A stretch of DNA of 6,711 nucleotides, from positions 1 through 6,711 of the forward strand of contig JAQGIJ010000609.1 of assembly GCA_028291285.1 (NCBI GenBank), written 5' to 3'. Below are positions 5,610 to 6,711 of this stretch, in pieces. Under the pieces are notes generated by a model. The model saw only the letters and a list, made by a program, of their open reading frames with translations. It was not told the DNA's origin and searched no databases. The first letter of the stretch is position 1, and the number at the start of each line of letters is the position of its first letter. Made by a program: the position numbers and the translations under genes. The stretch is from Phenylobacterium sp. GTDB taxonomy: Bacteria; Pseudomonadota; Alphaproteobacteria; Caulobacterales; Caulobacteraceae.

Positions 5610-6448
5610 GCCCGCGACGCATCGCCTTCCAGGGCGAGCTCGGCGCCAACAGCCACGAGGTCTGCCAGGCGGCCTATCCCGAGTACCAGCCCGTGCCGCA
5701 TCCGAGCTTCGAGGACGCCTTCGAGGCGGTGCGCTCGGGCGACTGCGAGCTGGGCATGATCCCGGTGGAGAACTCCATCGCCGGCCGGGTGGCCGACGTG
5801 CACCATCTGCTGCCGTCGTCGGGGCTGAAGATCATCGGCGAGCGTTTCAAGCCGATCCGCTTCCAGCTGATGGCCAATCCGGGAACCCGGATCGAGGACG
5901 TGGCCACGGTGGTCAGCATGCCCATCGCCCTTGGCCAGTGCCGCAAGACGCTGCGCCGGCTGGGCGTGCGCACCGAACCCTCTGGCGACACGGCCGGCGC
6001 CGCCAAGGCTCTGGCCGAGCACCCCGACCCCACCCGCGCCGCCATCGCCCCGGCCCTGGCCGCGCGGATCTATGGCCTGGAGGTGCTCCTGGCCGACATC
6101 GAGGACGAGGCCCACAACACCACCCGGTTCCTGGTGATGAGCGCCGAGGCCGATCCGCCGCGGCCGCCGGCCAGCGCGCCCTGCGTGACCAGCTTCATCT
6201 TCCGCGTGCGCAATATACCCGCCGCGCTCTACAAGGCCCTGGGCGGCTTCGCCACCAACGGCGTCAACATGACCAAGCTCGAGAGCTATATGGAGAACGG
6301 CGCCTTCACGGCCACCTTCTTCTACGCCGAGGTGGACGGACGTCCGGAAGATGCGCCGCTCGGGCGGGCGCTGGAGGAGCTGAGCTATTTCAGCGATCAC
6401 TTCGAGGTGCTGGGCGTGTATGCGGCCGATCCGTTTCGGAGCGCCTAA
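5606..6448 (+). CDS. pheA: Prephenate dehydratase, monofunctional, with ACT domain
   Basis: The enzyme converts prephenate to phenylpyruvate in phenylalanine synthesis (EC 4.2.1.51). The catalytic part spans about 4-180, with PVENS at 53-57 and NTTRFLV at 171-177 holding the catalytic Thr-Arg-Phe motif (173-175). Residues about 194-275 form an ACT domain, which in this family binds phenylalanine for feedback control. Its TKLESYM (223-229) replaces the ESRP motif of E. coli PheA, a variation I recall as usual in alphaproteobacteria. There is no chorismate mutase domain, so that step must be encoded elsewhere. The ATG overlaps the kdsB stop (ATGA), and AAGGAG (5595-5600) with 5-nt spacing gives it a good ribosome site of its own. 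The 280-residue length is normal. Confidence 0.95.
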   Translation: MSPRRIAFQGELGANSHEVCQAAYPEYQPVPHPSFEDAFEAVRSGDCELGMIPVENSIAGRVADVHHLLPSSGLKIIGERFKPIRFQLMANPGTRIEDVATVVSMPIALGQCRKTLRRLGVRTEPSGDTAGAAKALAEHPDPTRAAIAPALAARIYGLEVLLADIEDEAHNTTRFLVMSAEADPPRPPASAPCVTSFIFRVRNIPAALYKALGGFATNGVNMTKLESYMENGAFTATFFYAEVDGRPEDAPLGRALEELSYFSDHFEVLGVYAADPFRSA

Positions 6449-6502
6449 AGCAGGTGGGCCAAGGCGCGCAGGGCGCCGACCTCAACACACTCGCTAACGT
6501 CA

Positions 6503-6525
6503 TCGCCGGCCGTCAGTGCCGGCGA
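6503..6525 (+). terminator. Hairpin 55 nt after pheA, possible transcript end
   Basis: TCGCCGGC (6503-6510) pairs perfectly with GCCGGCGA (6518-6525) around a 7-nt loop. It is the first strong hairpin after the kdsB-pheA pair, but no T run follows, so it may be a 3'-end stabiliser or part of the structured region rather than an intrinsic terminator. Confidence 0.3.
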
Positions 6526-6544
6526 CCTATTGGACGCGACCCCT

Positions 6545-6576
6545 GAGGGTGGCCATGCGCGAGCATGGTCACGCTC
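6545..6576. repeat. 14-bp imperfect stem with GCGA tetraloop
   Basis: Bases 6545-6558 pair with 6563-6576 with one G/G mismatch (6548/6573) and one G-T wobble (6552/6569). The loop is GCGA (6559-6562), a GNRA tetraloop, in the plus-strand transcript. The tetraloop suggests RNA-level structure, though chance in GC-rich DNA cannot be excluded. Confidence 0.5.
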
Positions 6577-6659
6577 GGCCTTCAATGAAGTCCAAGCATA
6601 CTTCGGGCAAACGCGCTTGGCCGCGCTCACGCGCAGCCACCCCCGGTCAGCGGCGCTCA

Positions 6660-6684
6660 ATGGCCGGGAGTTAAGCCCGGCCAT
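6660..6684. repeat. Perfect 9-bp inverted repeat
   Basis: ATGGCCGGG (6660-6668) and CCCGGCCAT (6676-6684) pair perfectly around the 7-nt loop AGTTAAG. A second stem, CCACCCC (6637-6643) with GGGGTGG (6688-6694), can close around it. No T run follows, so it is not an obvious terminator. Confidence 0.5.
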
Positions 6685-6711
6685 GATGGGGTGGACGGCC
6701 TCCGGCGGCAT

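Larger units (their letters stand above)
6449..6711. other. Structured non-coding region after pheA
   Basis: No gene can be supported in these 263 bases. The only sizeable open frame, on the minus strand, resembles no family I know and runs into the window edge. Four inverted repeats are present: 6503-6525, 6545-6576, CCAAGC/GCTTGG at 6592-6620, and 6660-6684, the last enclosed by CCACCCC (6637-6643) with GGGGTGG (6688-6694). They could mark a structured RNA, an intergenic repeat family, or the 3' end of the kdsB-pheA transcript. Confidence 0.4.

Noticed and set aside
6445..6711. Minus-strand open frame of 88 codons at the window end
   Set aside because: It matches no family I recognise, overlaps the pheA stop region and is crossed by several hairpins. 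It could be part of a longer gene beyond the edge, but nothing supports that.

Overview
The window looks like chromosomal DNA from an alphaproteobacterium of the Caulobacteraceae (Caulobacter/Phenylobacterium type). The grounds are very high GC with strong G/C third-position bias, a 57-residue Flp-type PilA with a processing site closely resembling Caulobacter PilA, a CpaA prepilin peptidase nearby, and the cytochrome c / kdsB / pheA neighbourhood that I recall as common in alphaproteobacteria. The genus is inferred from family resemblance, not from a search. A Gram-negative envelope is confirmed by kdsB (Kdo activation for LPS).

Layout. 1-310 holds pilA with a foldable leader and a strong GNRA-capped terminator. 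311-559 is non-coding: an inverted-repeat intergenic element (359-499) is followed at once by a long imperfect hairpin (500-572) that runs over the annotated start of the next gene. 560-1057 is a GNAT acetyltransferase with an uncertain start. 1122-1649 is cpaA, the prepilin peptidase expected to mature PilA. 1736-3115 is an M17 leucyl-type aminopeptidase with every metal and catalytic residue intact, overlapping by 4 nt a C40 (NlpC/P60) peptidase with two SH3-like segments and no signal peptide (3112-3963). A nearly symmetric hairpin in the 3' end of the C40 gene may terminate transcription from both sides. On the minus strand, 3976-4746 encodes a membrane-anchored class I cytochrome c with a long Ala/Pro/Thr/Gly tail. 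A 125-nt divergent intergenic region leads to kdsB (4872-5609) and pheA (5606-6448), which overlap by 4 nt. 6449-6711 has no gene I can support but contains several strong inverted repeats.

How the genes relate. pilA and cpaA serve the Flp/Tad pilus, with the acetyltransferase and repeat element between them. The M17 and C40 peptidases are translationally coupled and both look cytoplasmic, which fits stepwise breakdown of peptides, possibly recycled muropeptides. kdsB and pheA are coupled although they belong to different pathways (LPS and phenylalanine synthesis). The genes themselves are ordinary. The less explained content is in the non-coding DNA: the pilA leader, the double palindromic block at 359-572, the terminator inside coding sequence at 3918-3951, and the structured tail after pheA.
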